The notes beneath the pieces were generated by a model. The model saw nothing but the letters and a program-made list of their open reading frames with translations, was not told the origin of the DNA and did not search any database. From NCBI GenBank assembly GCA_947489315.1, contig CANLCX010000001.1, forward strand, positions 1,119,501 through 1,183,500: a DNA stretch of 64,000 bases, written 5' to 3'. The position numbers and the translations under genes were made by a program. This stretch comes from an uncultured Sphingomonadaceae bacterium (GTDB taxonomy: Bacteria; Pseudomonadota; Alphaproteobacteria; Sphingomonadales; Sphingomonadaceae). Of the stretch, positions 18,012 to 27,855 are shown piece after piece (the first letter of the stretch is position 1; every line of letters starts with the position of its first letter).

Positions 18012-18800
18012 ATGAGCAAGCATATCAAACTATCGAACTATGAAGCCGGCAAGAAATTTGATGGGGATTATTCCGATGCGCTGAAAGAAGTGCAGGAACG
18101 CCTCGCACGTGTCCATTTTGAACATATCATACATGGGAACCGCACGATTCTGGTTTTTGAAGGCTGGGATGCTGCAGGTAAAGGCGGCTGTATCCGGCGG
18201 ATGGCCGCTGAATGGGATCCGCGCTATTTTGAGGTTTATCCCATCGGTGCGCCGACGAAGGAAGAGCTTGATCGGCATTTTCTCTGGCGTTTCTGGAAAC
18301 GCTTGCCGGGCAGCCGTGAGATCGCCGTATTTGATCGCAGCTGGTATGGCCGCGTGCTGGTTGAGCGGGTGGAAGGTTTTTGCAGCAAGGCCGACTGGAA
18401 GCGCGGCTATGACGAAATCAACGAATTCGAAGCGCAGCAAATTGACGGTGGCACGAACCTGATAAAATTATTCTTTCACACCACGCAGGATGAACAAGAC
18501 CAGCGCTTTACCGACCGATTGAACACGCCGGAAAAACGCTGGAAGATCACCAAAGATGATTTCCGTAACCGATCCAAACGCGCCGATTATCTCGACGCGA
18601 TGGAAGATATGTTCAAGCAAACCGACACGCGCTGGGCACCCTGGAAGGTGATCGATGGCAATGACAAGAAAGCCGCCCGGATTGCGGCCATGACTTATGT
18701 GGCCGAAACGCTGGAAGCCGCATTGCCGGATGATTTGCCGGAAGCTGATCCCGAATTGATCAAGCTAGCGGAAGAAGCCTTTGGCTATAAGGCAGAGTGA
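18012..18800 (+). CDS. ppk2: Polyphosphate kinase 2 family protein
   Basis: PPK2 uses polyphosphate to phosphorylate nucleotides, or the reverse. The 262-residue protein shows Walker A GWDAAGKG (51-58), Walker B FDRSWYGR (107-114) and the lid segment KRWKITKDDFRNR. The ATG at 18012 is chosen because GAGG lies 6 bases ahead; a TTG at 18000 has none. The single-domain length fits class I or III PPK2, and whether AMP or ADP is the acceptor cannot be told by eye. With ppk1-ppx about 6 kb upstream, the window holds three polyphosphate enzymes. Confidence 0.93.
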   Translation: MSKHIKLSNYEAGKKFDGDYSDALKEVQERLARVHFEHIIHGNRTILVFEGWDAAGKGGCIRRMAAEWDPRYFEVYPIGAPTKEELDRHFLWRFWKRLPGSREIAVFDRSWYGRVLVERVEGFCSKADWKRGYDEINEFEAQQIDGGTNLIKLFFHTTQDEQDQRFTDRLNTPEKRWKITKDDFRNRSKRADYLDAMEDMFKQTDTRWAPWKVIDGNDKKAARIAAMTYVAETLEAALPDDLPEADPELIKLAEEAFGYKAE

Positions 18801-19059
18801 ATCGAGCCAGCGTCTGCTTTGGTCACAACCGCGAACAATAGGCTCCGATTGATCAAAATTTTTACACAACCAAATGAGCATCATGGCTCGGTCCTTCGAG
18901 CTTGAGAATCTATTGCTTTGGCGCCCAATTGTATGTCTGAACGTCAGATGCAGCATCCTGGATATTTAAAAGACGCGTTCACATACTGCCATAATCATCA
19001 GTATTTTCGATAGCGTCCAAGGCTTAGTCACAATGTCAAAAGAACAGGAGAAGAATGAT

Positions 19060-19743
19060 ATGGCTGTGGTTGCAATTACGGGCGCGGGTCGAGGTATTGG
19101 ACTGGAATTAACGCGGCAACATGCGGAAAAAGGCGACAAAGTCTACGCGTTCTTGCGCGACCCCAAAGGCGCTGATGCATTGAACGCAATGGTTGCCCAA
19201 TATCAAGACCTGATAGTGCCTGTTGCCATGGATGTGGGGTTAGATGCTTCAGTCAAAGAAGCTGCTTCCCGTGTCGAAGACCAAGTTGATATTCTGTATA
19301 ATGTAGCCGGGATTGTGGGGCCATTTACCCCTGAATTAGAAGAATCGGATTGGGCCGCCTGGAATGATGTTTTAAATATTCTTCTGATGGCACCACTTCG
19401 GGTCCTGCAAGCCTTGCTTCCTAAAATGGAATCCGGTGCAAAAGTGATGAATTTCTCAAGCCAGCTTGCGGCATCATGGTGGCCTTATGGCGGGTTTTAC
19501 GCTTATGGAGCCGCCAAGGCCGGTCTTAATCGCATGATGCGATCAGTGGCAATCGATCTGAAAGATCGCGGCATTGTCGTAGGCATGATTCATCCCGGAT
19601 ATGTACAAACTGATATGGGCGGTCCAGGGGCCGAAATTACACCAGAAGAAAGTGCCAAGGGCGTGCGCGCAGTTGCGGATGCATGGACGATCGAAGAAAC
19701 GGGCGATTTCAAACGTTGGAACGGGGAAGCGCATCCTTTGTAG
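19060..19743 (+). CDS. SDR family oxidoreductase
   Basis: The 227-residue NAD(P)-dependent oxidoreductase has the TGAGRGIG cofactor loop (7-14), NVAG in place of the usual NNAG, Ser133/134 and the Tyr149-x3-Lys153 pair. The arginine-rich cofactor loop and FLRD after the second strand point to NADP. The start at 19060 is chosen because AGGAG (19047-19051) lies 8 bases upstream; the in-frame ATG at 19033 has no ribosome-binding site. It resembles the small carbonyl-reductase-like SDRs. The gene stands alone, after a 259-base stretch (18801-19059) in which no gene was seen. Confidence 0.85.
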   Translation: MAVVAITGAGRGIGLELTRQHAEKGDKVYAFLRDPKGADALNAMVAQYQDLIVPVAMDVGLDASVKEAASRVEDQVDILYNVAGIVGPFTPELEESDWAAWNDVLNILLMAPLRVLQALLPKMESGAKVMNFSSQLAASWWPYGGFYAYGAAKAGLNRMMRSVAIDLKDRGIVVGMIHPGYVQTDMGGPGAEITPEESAKGVRAVADAWTIEETGDFKRWNGEAHPL

Positions 19744-19851
19744 GGATGGCTTCACACCGCGGTTCATTTTTGATCGGGTAACGATTCGAAAATAGCGACC
19801 AGACTGAGGTTTAGATCTTATGTCCGCTCTCTAAAAATGGCGGGCCCAAGA

Positions 19852-21828
19852 TCATCCCTTGTAATTTTTTCCAATATAGCGGGTGAGGGGCGTATCGCTT
19901 TTCAGCTTTGGTCCGCGCGGGTTGAGCGTGTCATATACCACCGCATTTTCCAGTACGCGTTTGACATAGTTCCGGGTTTCGGAAATCGGAATATCTTCAA
20001 TCCATTTGAGCCAGTCGATTCCGCCTTGGCGCGGATCACCATTGCGCCGCAGCCATTTGTTCACATTGCCCGGGCCTGCATTATAGGCCGCGACCGCTAG
20101 CGGACGAGAGCCGCCATAATAGCGCAACATGCGCTCAAAATAGCCGCTGCCGAGGCGGATATTATATTGAGGATCGCCGGTCAGCGACGCCATATTATAG
20201 CGTAGTCCCGCTTTGCCTGATTGTTCGCGCGCCGTACCGGGCATCAGCTGCATCAGGCCGCGCGCACCAGCATGACTGATTGCGCCTTGCGCAAACTGAC
20301 TTTCCTGGCGGGTAATGGCATGGATGCTGGTCCAGCTGTTCTCATAGCCATTTGGTACGTTCAGGGTCGGGAACAAGGTTGAATCGGTGGCTGTTCGCTT
20401 TTGTCCCTGCGCGCTAATGCCGGATATTACGCCGAGGTCGCGCTGACCAATCCGGGTGGATAAATCGCTGATCAGAGCATAGTCTTTGTCGGTCTGAGCA
20501 TTATAGGACAGCGCGCGATAGAAACGAATCTGTTCCTTCCAAGGGCCAGTGCGCGCTGAGGCCTTAGTGGCTATGACGATAGGGTCCTGATCGTAAGCCC
20601 GCCGATCCTGATCGGTAATTTCCACCGCCGGTTTGCGGTTAAAGGCAGGCAAGGGTCGGCCGAGCCGTTCATGCGCCAATTGCCCATAGAAATAAGCGGG
20701 GAAGGCCGCGGCCTTTTCAAAATAAGCGGTCGCTTCAGCAGCTTGACCCGCTTCAGCAGCAGAACGGCCTGCCCAATAATAGCCTTTCGAGCGAATATTG
20801 GGGCTGTTGTAAGAGCGCGCATAACGATCAAACATCGCTACCGCTTTGGCCGGATTGCGCTGACCCCACAGGGCCGCATTGCCCGCGAGCCAAGTCAGGT
20901 CGGAATATTTGTCGCGGATGCGGCTACTTTCGGCTGCAATGTCGGTTGGCGCGGCATAAGCGTCATCGACTTTGGACGCGATATTATAGGCGACGGACCA
21001 TTGCCGGTCATTGGCGGCGGCCTTGGCGTTGATGAGATTGGCCTCATACCAAGTCGCAATCTGAGAATCGCTCGTCGGTCGAATGCGCAATGTGGGGCGG
21101 TTCGCCATCAGCTGGCGGGCGTTGTAACTCTGTCCTTTGTTGCGCAGATAGCGGGCGCGGTCAGCGATATAGCCGGCGTCATATTGTGCCAGACTATTCA
21201 CGGCGCTCGCCTTCGCACCGGCATTCGGAGCGTCGGTCAGTTGCGCCAGACGTGCATCAAAAACAGCCCTGCGCCCAGATGAGGCAAAGCCGAGTTGACG
21301 GGCAGCTGCGCGGGTTGCGCGCGCCCACAGCAGGGCATCCATCCGTGCATCATGATCATCAACGGTCAAAGCAGAGCTAAATCGGCTCAGCAAGGCGGCT
21401 TCATCATCATCGGTCAATGTACCGCCACGCCACGCCTGTTTCGCCATGGCGCTGGCTTTCAGGGTCTCGCCTCGGGATTGCAGGGCAACAGCATATTTTG
21501 CCGCGCCGGCATTAGTGATCGGAGGAAACTGATCAAAAAAGGCAATGACCCGACCCGCGGAAAAGCTGTTTATGTTGATCGCCTGTTCCGCGTTGCGTCG
21601 CATGCGCGTATCGTCGGGCCAGCCGGGATAGGTTACTAAAAATCCAGCATAATCATCGAAGGAATAATTGTCAGACTGAGTCAATACACGCCAACGCTGC
21701 AAGCCGAGCACGGCATTTCCGCCAGTCGGATCGGATAGGGTGGCGCCGCCACTTTGTTCGGCTGCGATGCATGTTACCGGCGTTAAAAGCAGGCTTGCGA
21801 GAATAATTCTTGATACCATACTGGACAT
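19852..21828 (-). CDS. slt: Soluble lytic murein transglycosylase
   Basis: The 658-residue periplasmic enzyme cleaves the MurNAc-GlcNAc bond of peptidoglycan to give anhydro-muropeptides. A signal peptide (MSSMVSRIILASLLLTPVTC) leads into a long alpha-helical superhelix rich in Ala and Tyr, with TPR-like repeats, and a C-terminal lysozyme-like SLT domain. The catalytic Glu509 is in the TRQESQFAQG segment, followed by SHAGARGLMQLMPGTA and AVAAYNAGPGNV. It is transcribed divergently from dapA over 103 bases. No other cell wall gene is adjacent. Confidence 0.94.
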   Translation of the reverse strand: MSSMVSRIILASLLLTPVTCIAAEQSGGATLSDPTGGNAVLGLQRWRVLTQSDNYSFDDYAGFLVTYPGWPDDTRMRRNAEQAININSFSAGRVIAFFDQFPPITNAGAAKYAVALQSRGETLKASAMAKQAWRGGTLTDDDEAALLSRFSSALTVDDHDARMDALLWARATRAAARQLGFASSGRRAVFDARLAQLTDAPNAGAKASAVNSLAQYDAGYIADRARYLRNKGQSYNARQLMANRPTLRIRPTSDSQIATWYEANLINAKAAANDRQWSVAYNIASKVDDAYAAPTDIAAESSRIRDKYSDLTWLAGNAALWGQRNPAKAVAMFDRYARSYNSPNIRSKGYYWAGRSAAEAGQAAEATAYFEKAAAFPAYFYGQLAHERLGRPLPAFNRKPAVEITDQDRRAYDQDPIVIATKASARTGPWKEQIRFYRALSYNAQTDKDYALISDLSTRIGQRDLGVISGISAQGQKRTATDSTLFPTLNVPNGYENSWTSIHAITRQESQFAQGAISHAGARGLMQLMPGTAREQSGKAGLRYNMASLTGDPQYNIRLGSGYFERMLRYYGGSRPLAVAAYNAGPGNVNKWLRRNGDPRQGGIDWLKWIEDIPISETRNYVKRVLENAVVYDTLNPRGPKLKSDTPLTRYIGKNYKG

Positions 21829-21931
21829 TTTGGGGGTAGGCTCCTTATCAGGCGCTGAACGAAGAACTATATCATTGTTAAGCTTGTGTAAGCCTTGGCA
21901 ATTTCTTAGCCAAATTTAAAGGAGTATTTCC

Positions 21932-22807
21932 ATGTTTTCCGGCTCAATTCCGGCCCTGGTGACTCCCTTTCGCGACGGATCGTTTGCGGAAGCGGAATTT
22001 CGGGCATTGGTAGACTGGCAAATCGAGCAAGGTAGTAGCGGTTTGGTTCCCTGTGGAACCACCGGCGAATCCTCCACTTTGTCCAATGCCGAACATCACC
22101 GCGTTATCGAAGTCTGTGTCGAACAGGCGGCGGGGCGCGTGCCTATTATTGCGGGTTGTGGCTCCAATGATACCACCAACTCATTGCTTCATTTGAATTT
22201 TTCCAAGAAATGCGGTGCGACGGCTGGATTGGTTGTTGCCCCCTATTATAATCGTCCCAATCAAGAAGGCATTTATGCGCATTTTGAGACGCTGACGAAG
22301 GGCAATGATTTGCCGTTGGTGCTTTATAATGTGCCAGCGCGAACCGTGACCGATATTTTGCCAGAAACCGTCGCGGCTTTGTCCAAATTACCGAACGTCA
22401 TCGCGATCAAGGATGCGAGCGGTGAAATTGACCGGGTTACCGATCATCGGCTTGCCTGTGATGATGATTTCTGCCTGTTGTCCGGTGTGGATGAACTTTC
22501 TCTCGCCTTTAATGCATCGGGTGGTGCCGGATGTATTTCCGTCACAGCCAATGTGGCGCCGAATTTATGCGCGGAATTTCAGGCGGCTTGTGCGGCTGGC
22601 GACTATGCAAAAGCACGGGAACTGAATGACAAGCTATATCCGCTCCACAAAGCGATGTTCGCCGATGCGTCTCCCGGACCGGTTAAATACGCCTTGTCGC
22701 GGGTCGTTGAAGGTTTTCCGACCGATTTGCGTTTGCCTATGACACCACCTTCGGATGCGGCGCGTGAAGCTGTTGATGCAGCGCTGGAAGGCGCCGGCTT
22801 GATCTGA
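21932..22807 (+). CDS. dapA: 4-hydroxy-tetrahydrodipicolinate synthase
   Basis: The 291-residue aldolase condenses pyruvate with aspartate semialdehyde, the first committed step to lysine and diaminopimelate. The Schiff-base Lys160 (IAIKDASGE), Tyr132 (VLYNVPART) and the [10 protein letters not shown] loop with Thr43/Thr44 are present. The ATG has AAAGGAG 9 bases upstream. The stop overlaps the smpB start (TGATG), and the dapA-smpB pair is common in alphaproteobacteria. Confidence 0.97.
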   Translation: MFSGSIPALVTPFRDGSFAEAEFRALVDWQIEQGSSGLVPCGTTGESSTLSNAEHHRVIEVCVEQAAGRVPIIAGCGSNDTTNSLLHLNFSKKCGATAGLVVAPYYNRPNQEGIYAHFETLTKGNDLPLVLYNVPARTVTDILPETVAALSKLPNVIAIKDASGEIDRVTDHRLACDDDFCLLSGVDELSLAFNASGGAGCISVTANVAPNLCAEFQAACAAGDYAKARELNDKLYPLHKAMFADASPGPVKYALSRVVEGFPTDLRLPMTPPSDAAREAVDAALEGAGLI

Positions 22808-23289
22808 TGGCCAAACCGCGTCCCCTTGAATATGACAAACAAAAAGTCGTCGCCGAGAACCGGCGGGCGCGCTATGATTTTTATATTGATGAGAAGTTTG
22901 AGGCGGGCATCATGCTGACCGGAACGGAAGTGAAATCCTTGCGGTTCGGATCAGGCACTATTGCCGAAAGCTATGCCGAGGTGAAGGATGACGAGGTCTG
23001 GCTGATCAACGCCAATATCCCGGAATGGAGCCACGGAAACCGGCACAATCATGAACCCAAGCGGCCCCGCAAATTGCTGCTCAACCGGCGGCAGATTAAC
23101 AAATTCTATGGTGCGGTGATGCGCAAGGGCATGACGATTGTTCCGCTGTCCGTCTATTTTAACAGCAAGGGGCGGGCTAAAATCGAACTCGCGTTGGCCA
23201 AAGGTAAAAAAGCCCCCGACAAACGCGCGACCGAAAAAGATCGCGACTGGAAACGCCAGCAGGGGCGGTTGTTGCGCGAACATGGCTGA
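22807..23289 (+). CDS. smpB: SsrA-binding protein (trans-translation)
   Basis: SmpB binds tmRNA and delivers it to stalled ribosomes. The 160-residue length and the motifs [29 protein letters not shown], and the C-terminal [20 protein letters not shown] match. Its start overlaps the dapA stop and its last codons overlap the next start by 8 bases, so the run is translationally coupled. The tmRNA gene itself is not in the window. Confidence 0.97.
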   Translation: MAKPRPLEYDKQKVVAENRRARYDFYIDEKFEAGIMLTGTEVKSLRFGSGTIAESYAEVKDDEVWLINANIPEWSHGNRHNHEPKRPRKLLLNRRQINKFYGAVMRKGMTIVPLSVYFNSKGRAKIELALAKGKKAPDKRATEKDRDWKRQQGRLLREHG

Positions 23290-23905
23290 TCCAAATTCCT
23301 CGGGCCCAAATTCCTCAGATAAAGACTGGGGTGCGCGGACAATTTTGCGCATCTTTCGCTGGCTCGAAGACAGAATGCCCACGCGCAAAGGCATGTCTGA
23401 AAATCGCTATCTCAAACCGATTGCCCATCGTTTCCTGCGATCGGACCTGTGGCGCTTTACCCGCCGGTCGGTGCCGCGCGGGGTCGCTCTGGGCATGTTG
23501 GCGGCTTTCCTGATTCCGGTAGGGCAGATTTTTGGCGCCGTGTTTCTGGCGCTTCCAATTCGTGCTAATGTCCCGATTGCCGCCCTGACTACGTTCATTA
23601 CCAATCCGCTCACCTATCCGTTCTGGATCGCGATCGCCAATCAGATCGGAAAATTTGCACTGCGCATTGATGCGATGACTTATGGTCAGCCAATTAACAA
23701 TCAGATACGCGGTGAGTTTGGCATCTGGCTCAGCTGGTTTGTCCGCGAAGCGGGGGTTACCGCTTTTGGTTTTCTGCTGCTGGGGATCACATTTGCTTCA
23801 TTAGGCTATCTCATCAGTTCTTTCGGTTGGCGCTGGTGGACGGCTAGGAAATGGCATCGGCGGATTAAAAAATTAGGTTTAGATAGCGAATTTGATGGCA
23901 AGTGA
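23282..23905 (+). CDS. DUF2062 membrane protein
   Basis: The 207-residue protein has a basic N-terminus and two to three membrane segments (about 66-95, 97-120 and 160-185) with the DUF2062 pattern [18 protein letters not shown] and [16 protein letters not shown]. The true start is the ATG at 23282, inside the end of smpB; the longer open frame upstream is smpB shadow. Its 3' end overlaps cckA by 11 bases. The function is unknown. Being wedged between smpB and cckA suggests shared transcription rather than a shared job. Confidence 0.85.
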   Translation: MADPNSSGPNSSDKDWGARTILRIFRWLEDRMPTRKGMSENRYLKPIAHRFLRSDLWRFTRRSVPRGVALGMLAAFLIPVGQIFGAVFLALPIRANVPIAALTTFITNPLTYPFWIAIANQIGKFALRIDAMTYGQPINNQIRGEFGIWLSWFVREAGVTAFGFLLLGITFASLGYLISSFGWRWWTARKWHRRIKKLGLDSEFDGK

Positions 23906-26333
23906 AGCACGAGATAATATCGGGTTGTTGAACCAAAGCACGCAAAAGACGGCTAATGATGCGCGGTTGCGGGTCCTATTGTTGGTGGTCGCAATTGCTG
24001 GATCACTGGGGCTGCTTTATTGGCAGGTGCAAAATATCGCGCTGCTCTTCGCCTTTCTGGCGCTGGCAGCAACTACCGGTGCGATTGTCTATTTTTTGCG
24101 CCCCCAAACTGGCGCTGCGGACGAAGAGGCCGCTGCTATAGCCGACTGGGCGGTAACCCGGTTGGTTGCCGACCAATCCGACTTAGGGCTTGCCATTACC
24201 GATCGTGCCGGGCGGCTGGTTTGCGCCAATGAACTGTTTACAAAATGGTTCAATGGTCCCGCCATTCCTCCACAATTGCCGCTTCAGGATGGCGGAAACG
24301 AACTGCTCGCAACCGCCGGCCGCAATGCATGGCGCGATGGCCGCGGCTATGCCGAGGGTTTGAAACGCGGGGTGGCTGAATATAATGCAAAGGTTACCCG
24401 GGCCGGGCAGGGTGATGAATATCTGCTTTGGCAATTCAAGCCGCAGCTACGTAGCGACATATTAGAAGATACGATCCGCATGGTCGGCGGGGCTACGGGG
24501 CGAGCTTTGTCTGAAGCCGGCGTACTAGCCGCCGTTATTGGCGGCGAGGGCAGAATCAGAGGGTCCAATCAGGGCTTTGCACTGAGGGCCACTGGCCGAG
24601 AAGACGCTAATATATCAGGGCGCAATTTTATCAATTTCATGCGCTCTGATGACAAGGGTACGATCTTTTTCGAACGTGATGGCCGGCATGGCACGCCGGT
24701 GCGGCTGTTTCATGTCCCGCTCGACCGCAATCAGGAAAAGGGTCCCGCACTGATCCTGCTGATCGACGATGATGGTGGTATGGTGGAACGCGGCAAGGCG
24801 CTGGAACAGGTCGAATCGATGCTTTCCTTGCTGCCACTCGGTCTTGCGTTGACGGATAGGGATGGTCGGTTCCTTTTCTTCAACAATGCTTTTGGAAGAG
24901 TTGCCGGTGTGAGAGAGGGCGAAAAGCCGCTTTATCCGGGTGACCTTATGATCCGGGATGATAAGTCGGCGGTGGCCGATGCGGTCCGGCGCTATGCCAG
25001 CGGCCCGTCTTTGTCCGGCGATCTTGCGGTGCGGTTGCGTTCCGGCGAAGAAGACCCAGTAGCTTTAGGCATTGCGGGGATTCGCGGATTGGGCGATGCA
25101 GCGGTCTTGTTGTCTATCAAGGATAACAGCGAAGAGACCAAGCTGAAGAGTCAAGTCGCGCAGGCGACTAAAATGCAGGCCGTCGGCCAGCTTGCGGGAG
25201 GCGTGGCGCATGATTTTAACAATATCCTGACCGCCATTATTGGCCATTGTGATCTCATGCTGCTGCGCCATGCGCCGGGGGACAGCGACTATGATGATAT
25301 TCAGCAGGTCAAGAATAACAGCAACCGTGCCGCTGGCCTGACCCGGCAGTTGCTCGCCTTCTCGCGTCAGCAAACTTTGCGACCACAGATATTGCAGCTT
25401 CCCGATGTAGTGGCGGATGTCTCCAATCTGCTCAAGCGCCTGCTTGATGACAGTATCGAACTGGAAGTGAAGCATGGCCGCAATCTGGGACTAGTACGCG
25501 CCGATCCAGGGCAGCTCGAGCAGGTGATCATCAACCTTGGCGTGAATGCGCGCGATGCGATCAAGTCCAGCGGAACGAATGGCGGCAAGATTTCCATTAC
25601 CACGCAAATGGTAGCAGCATCCGATGTACGGGCGCTCAAGAGTGATATCCTGCCTGTGGGAGACTATACCGCCCTCTTCGTAACGGATACGGGCAAAGGC
25701 ATAGCGCCCGAACTGATCGGCAAGATTTTTGAACCGTTTTTCACAACCAAAGAGGTTGGCAAGGGAACGGGGCTGGGGCTCTCTACTGTATACGGGATTG
25801 TCAAACAGTCGGGCGGCTATATTTTCGCCGACTCCAAGCCCGGTGAGGGCGCGACTTTCTCAATCTATTTCCCGGTGCACACGATGTCCGAGCAGGAAGT
25901 GGCTCAGACCATGGAGCCGCTCAAGGCTGTCGCCAAGAAAGAGCTTTGGGGCAGTGGGCACATATTGCTCGTTGAGGATGAGGATATGGTTCGTGCCGTT
26001 GCGGAACGGGCTCTGACGCGGCAAGGCTATACGGTTGTTACCGCCAGTGATGGTGAAGAAGGGTTGCAGCATTTGGAGGCCTTGGCCGAAAGCGAAGATA
26101 TTTTTGATATGATCGTGTCGGATGTTGTCATGCCTAACATGGATGGTCCCGCTATGGCCAAGCAGGTACGCGAGCAATATCCTGATATGCCGATCCTTTT
26201 CATGTCCGGCTATGCCGAGGAGCAATTGCGCAAATCTATCGATCTCGACAATGTTGCGTTCCTACCCAAGCCATTTTCCGTCGCACAAATCGCGGAAGCG
26301 GTCGGAGAAATTTTGGCCGAACATGCTAAATAG
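23895..26333 (+). CDS. cckA: Cell-cycle hybrid histidine kinase CckA
   Basis: CckA feeds phosphate through ChpT to CtrA and CpdR and controls the cell cycle, motility or division in alphaproteobacteria. The 812-residue protein has two N-terminal membrane segments (about 26-43 and 47-65), two PAS-like regions (about 90-330 and 305-420), a HisKA domain with His439 in VAHDFNNILTAIIGH, an ATPase domain (GKGIAPELIGKIFEPFFTTK, GTGLGLSTVYG) and a C-terminal receiver with Asp743 in VSDVVMPNMDG. The ATG at 23895 follows an in-frame TTG by 3 bases. It overlaps the DUF2062 gene. Confidence 0.93.
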   Translation: MASEARDNIGLLNQSTQKTANDARLRVLLLVVAIAGSLGLLYWQVQNIALLFAFLALAATTGAIVYFLRPQTGAADEEAAAIADWAVTRLVADQSDLGLAITDRAGRLVCANELFTKWFNGPAIPPQLPLQDGGNELLATAGRNAWRDGRGYAEGLKRGVAEYNAKVTRAGQGDEYLLWQFKPQLRSDILEDTIRMVGGATGRALSEAGVLAAVIGGEGRIRGSNQGFALRATGREDANISGRNFINFMRSDDKGTIFFERDGRHGTPVRLFHVPLDRNQEKGPALILLIDDDGGMVERGKALEQVESMLSLLPLGLALTDRDGRFLFFNNAFGRVAGVREGEKPLYPGDLMIRDDKSAVADAVRRYASGPSLSGDLAVRLRSGEEDPVALGIAGIRGLGDAAVLLSIKDNSEETKLKSQVAQATKMQAVGQLAGGVAHDFNNILTAIIGHCDLMLLRHAPGDSDYDDIQQVKNNSNRAAGLTRQLLAFSRQQTLRPQILQLPDVVADVSNLLKRLLDDSIELEVKHGRNLGLVRADPGQLEQVIINLGVNARDAIKSSGTNGGKISITTQMVAASDVRALKSDILPVGDYTALFVTDTGKGIAPELIGKIFEPFFTTKEVGKGTGLGLSTVYGIVKQSGGYIFADSKPGEGATFSIYFPVHTMSEQEVAQTMEPLKAVAKKELWGSGHILLVEDEDMVRAVAERALTRQGYTVVTASDGEEGLQHLEALAESEDIFDMIVSDVVMPNMDGPAMAKQVREQYPDMPILFMSGYAEEQLRKSIDLDNVAFLPKPFSVAQIAEAVGEILAEHAK

Positions 26334-26395
26334 CATGTAATATTAGAGATAATACATTGTAATAACTAAATTTAATGGCTTACAGAAAAACTTCT

Positions 26396-26410
26396 GTTCC
26401 ACTCTTGTTC
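26396..26410 (+). promoter_or_regulatory. LexA/SOS box of recA
   Basis: GTTC at 26396-26399 and GTTC at 26407-26410 are separated by exactly 7 bases, the direct-repeat LexA operator typical of alphaproteobacteria. It lies 75 bases before the recA ATG, so recA is expected to be induced by DNA damage. Confidence 0.85.
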
Positions 26411-26485
26411 TCGTAGAACAAATGCGGTACATCATATCCATCGTTGATTGATAACGTACAAGCATTTAGCAAAGGGGACAGGCAA

Positions 26486-27580
26486 ATGGCCGGCAATTTA
26501 AAAGTCGTAGAATCGGATACTCAATTGAACTCATCAGACAGACAAAAGGCGCTCGACGCCGCATTGGCGCAGATTGATCGCGCCTTTGGTAAAGGCTCGG
26601 CAATGAAGCTGGGCTCTCGCAAGGCCATGGAGGTCGAATCGATCTCAACCGGTTCTTTGGGGCTGGATATCGCGCTTGGCATCGGGGGATTGCCAAAAGG
26701 TCGTGTGGTCGAAATCTATGGTCCTGAAAGCTCAGGTAAGACAACATTGGCACTGCATGTTATAGCCGAGGCGCAAAAAGCAGGTGGCACAGCAGCATTT
26801 GTCGATGCCGAGCATGCGCTTGATCCCGTCTATGCCAATGCATTGGGTGTGGATATTGATGAGCTGATCATCTCCCAGCCCGATACCGGGGAGCAGGCGC
26901 TCGAAATTACCGATACATTGGTACGTTCTAACGCCATTGATGTTCTGGTTGTCGATTCCGTTGCCGCATTGGTTCCGCGAGCGGAAATCGAAGGCGAAAT
27001 GGGCGATACCCATGTGGGTCTTCAGGCCCGCTTGATGAGCCAGGCGCTCCGCAAGCTGACCGGTTCGATCAGCCGCTCCAAATGTATGGTGATCTTCATC
27101 AACCAGGTGCGGATGAAAATTGGTGTGATGTACGGTAATCCCGAAACGACATCGGGCGGCAATGCGTTGAAATTCTATGCATCGGTTCGCCTCGACATTC
27201 GTCGCACGGGCCAGATCAAGGAACGCGACGATATTGTTGGTAACTCGACTCGTGTGAAAGTGGTCAAGAACAAGGTCGCTCCGCCGTTTAAACAGGTCGA
27301 ATTTGATATCATGTACGGGCAGGGCATTTCCAAGGTTGGTGAGATTATCGACCTTGGCGTGAAAGCCGGGGTGGTCGAGAAATCGGGTGCCTGGTTCTCT
27401 TATGACTCGGTACGCATTGGTCAAGGACGCGAAAATTCGAAGCGCTTCTTGCTCGAAAATCCCGAAATGATGGCGAAGCTGGAAAAACAGATTCGCGGCA
27501 ACGAAGAAGGAATTGCCGAGGAAATGATGACCGGGCCCGTCGGCAACGCTGATGATAGCGATGACGGCGAAGATAAGTAA
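26486..27580 (+). CDS. recA: Recombinase A
   Basis: RecA forms filaments on single-stranded DNA, drives homologous recombination and triggers LexA cleavage. The 364-residue protein has Walker A GPESSGKT (79-86), VDAEHALDP, the L2 loop region [19 protein letters not shown] and an acidic tail ending DDSDDGEDK. The start is the ATG at 26486 with GGGGACAGG upstream; the open frame to a TTG at 26444 has no support. An SOS box lies in the promoter region. A hairpin at 27590-27618 follows the stop. Confidence 0.98.
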   Translation: MAGNLKVVESDTQLNSSDRQKALDAALAQIDRAFGKGSAMKLGSRKAMEVESISTGSLGLDIALGIGGLPKGRVVEIYGPESSGKTTLALHVIAEAQKAGGTAAFVDAEHALDPVYANALGVDIDELIISQPDTGEQALEITDTLVRSNAIDVLVVDSVAALVPRAEIEGEMGDTHVGLQARLMSQALRKLTGSISRSKCMVIFINQVRMKIGVMYGNPETTSGGNALKFYASVRLDIRRTGQIKERDDIVGNSTRVKVVKNKVAPPFKQVEFDIMYGQGISKVGEIIDLGVKAGVVEKSGAWFSYDSVRIGQGRENSKRFLLENPEMMAKLEKQIRGNEEGIAEEMMTGPVGNADDSDDGEDK

Positions 27581-27589
27581 TAAGAAGGG

Positions 27590-27618
27590 TGCAGGGGCTG
27601 GCTAGGCCTTCCCCTGCA
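27590..27618 (+). terminator. Hairpin after recA
   Basis: TGCAGGGG at 27590-27597 pairs with CCCCTGCA at 27611-27618 across a 13-base loop, 10 bases after the recA stop. Only a short T-containing stretch follows, so termination may be partial. Confidence 0.55.
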
Positions 27619-27678
27619 TTCGTCTCCAAAATCTCTAGTTTGCCGGTCCGTTTCCCCCGAGGCGGACCTTGGCATCCG

Positions 27679-27724
27679 GGCCGTCCTTCTGTCCCCCGAT
27701 AGTTAGGACGGCCCCTTTTCGTTT
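27679..27724 (+). terminator. Rho-independent terminator between recA and gst
   Basis: GGGCCGTCC at 27679-27687 pairs perfectly with GGACGGCCC at 27707-27715 and is followed by CTTTTCGTTT, a GC-rich stem with a T-rich tail. It probably backs up the recA hairpin. The rest of 27581-27855 holds no gene. Confidence 0.7.
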
Positions 27725-27855
27725 GCTATCCCGCGATTTCTTGGCAAAAGTTGGAAAAACCTCACTGGTTTTCCATCTTATAACGGCTTTCGCGCGTAAT
27801 TTGTGTGAACTTCGGACGCGCAAGTGAACAAGCGATCATTTGAAAAAGGGGCATT

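Noticed and set aside
23138-23281. Long N-terminus for the DUF2062 protein
   Set aside because: These codons are out-of-frame smpB; the DUF2062 pattern begins after the ATG at 23282.
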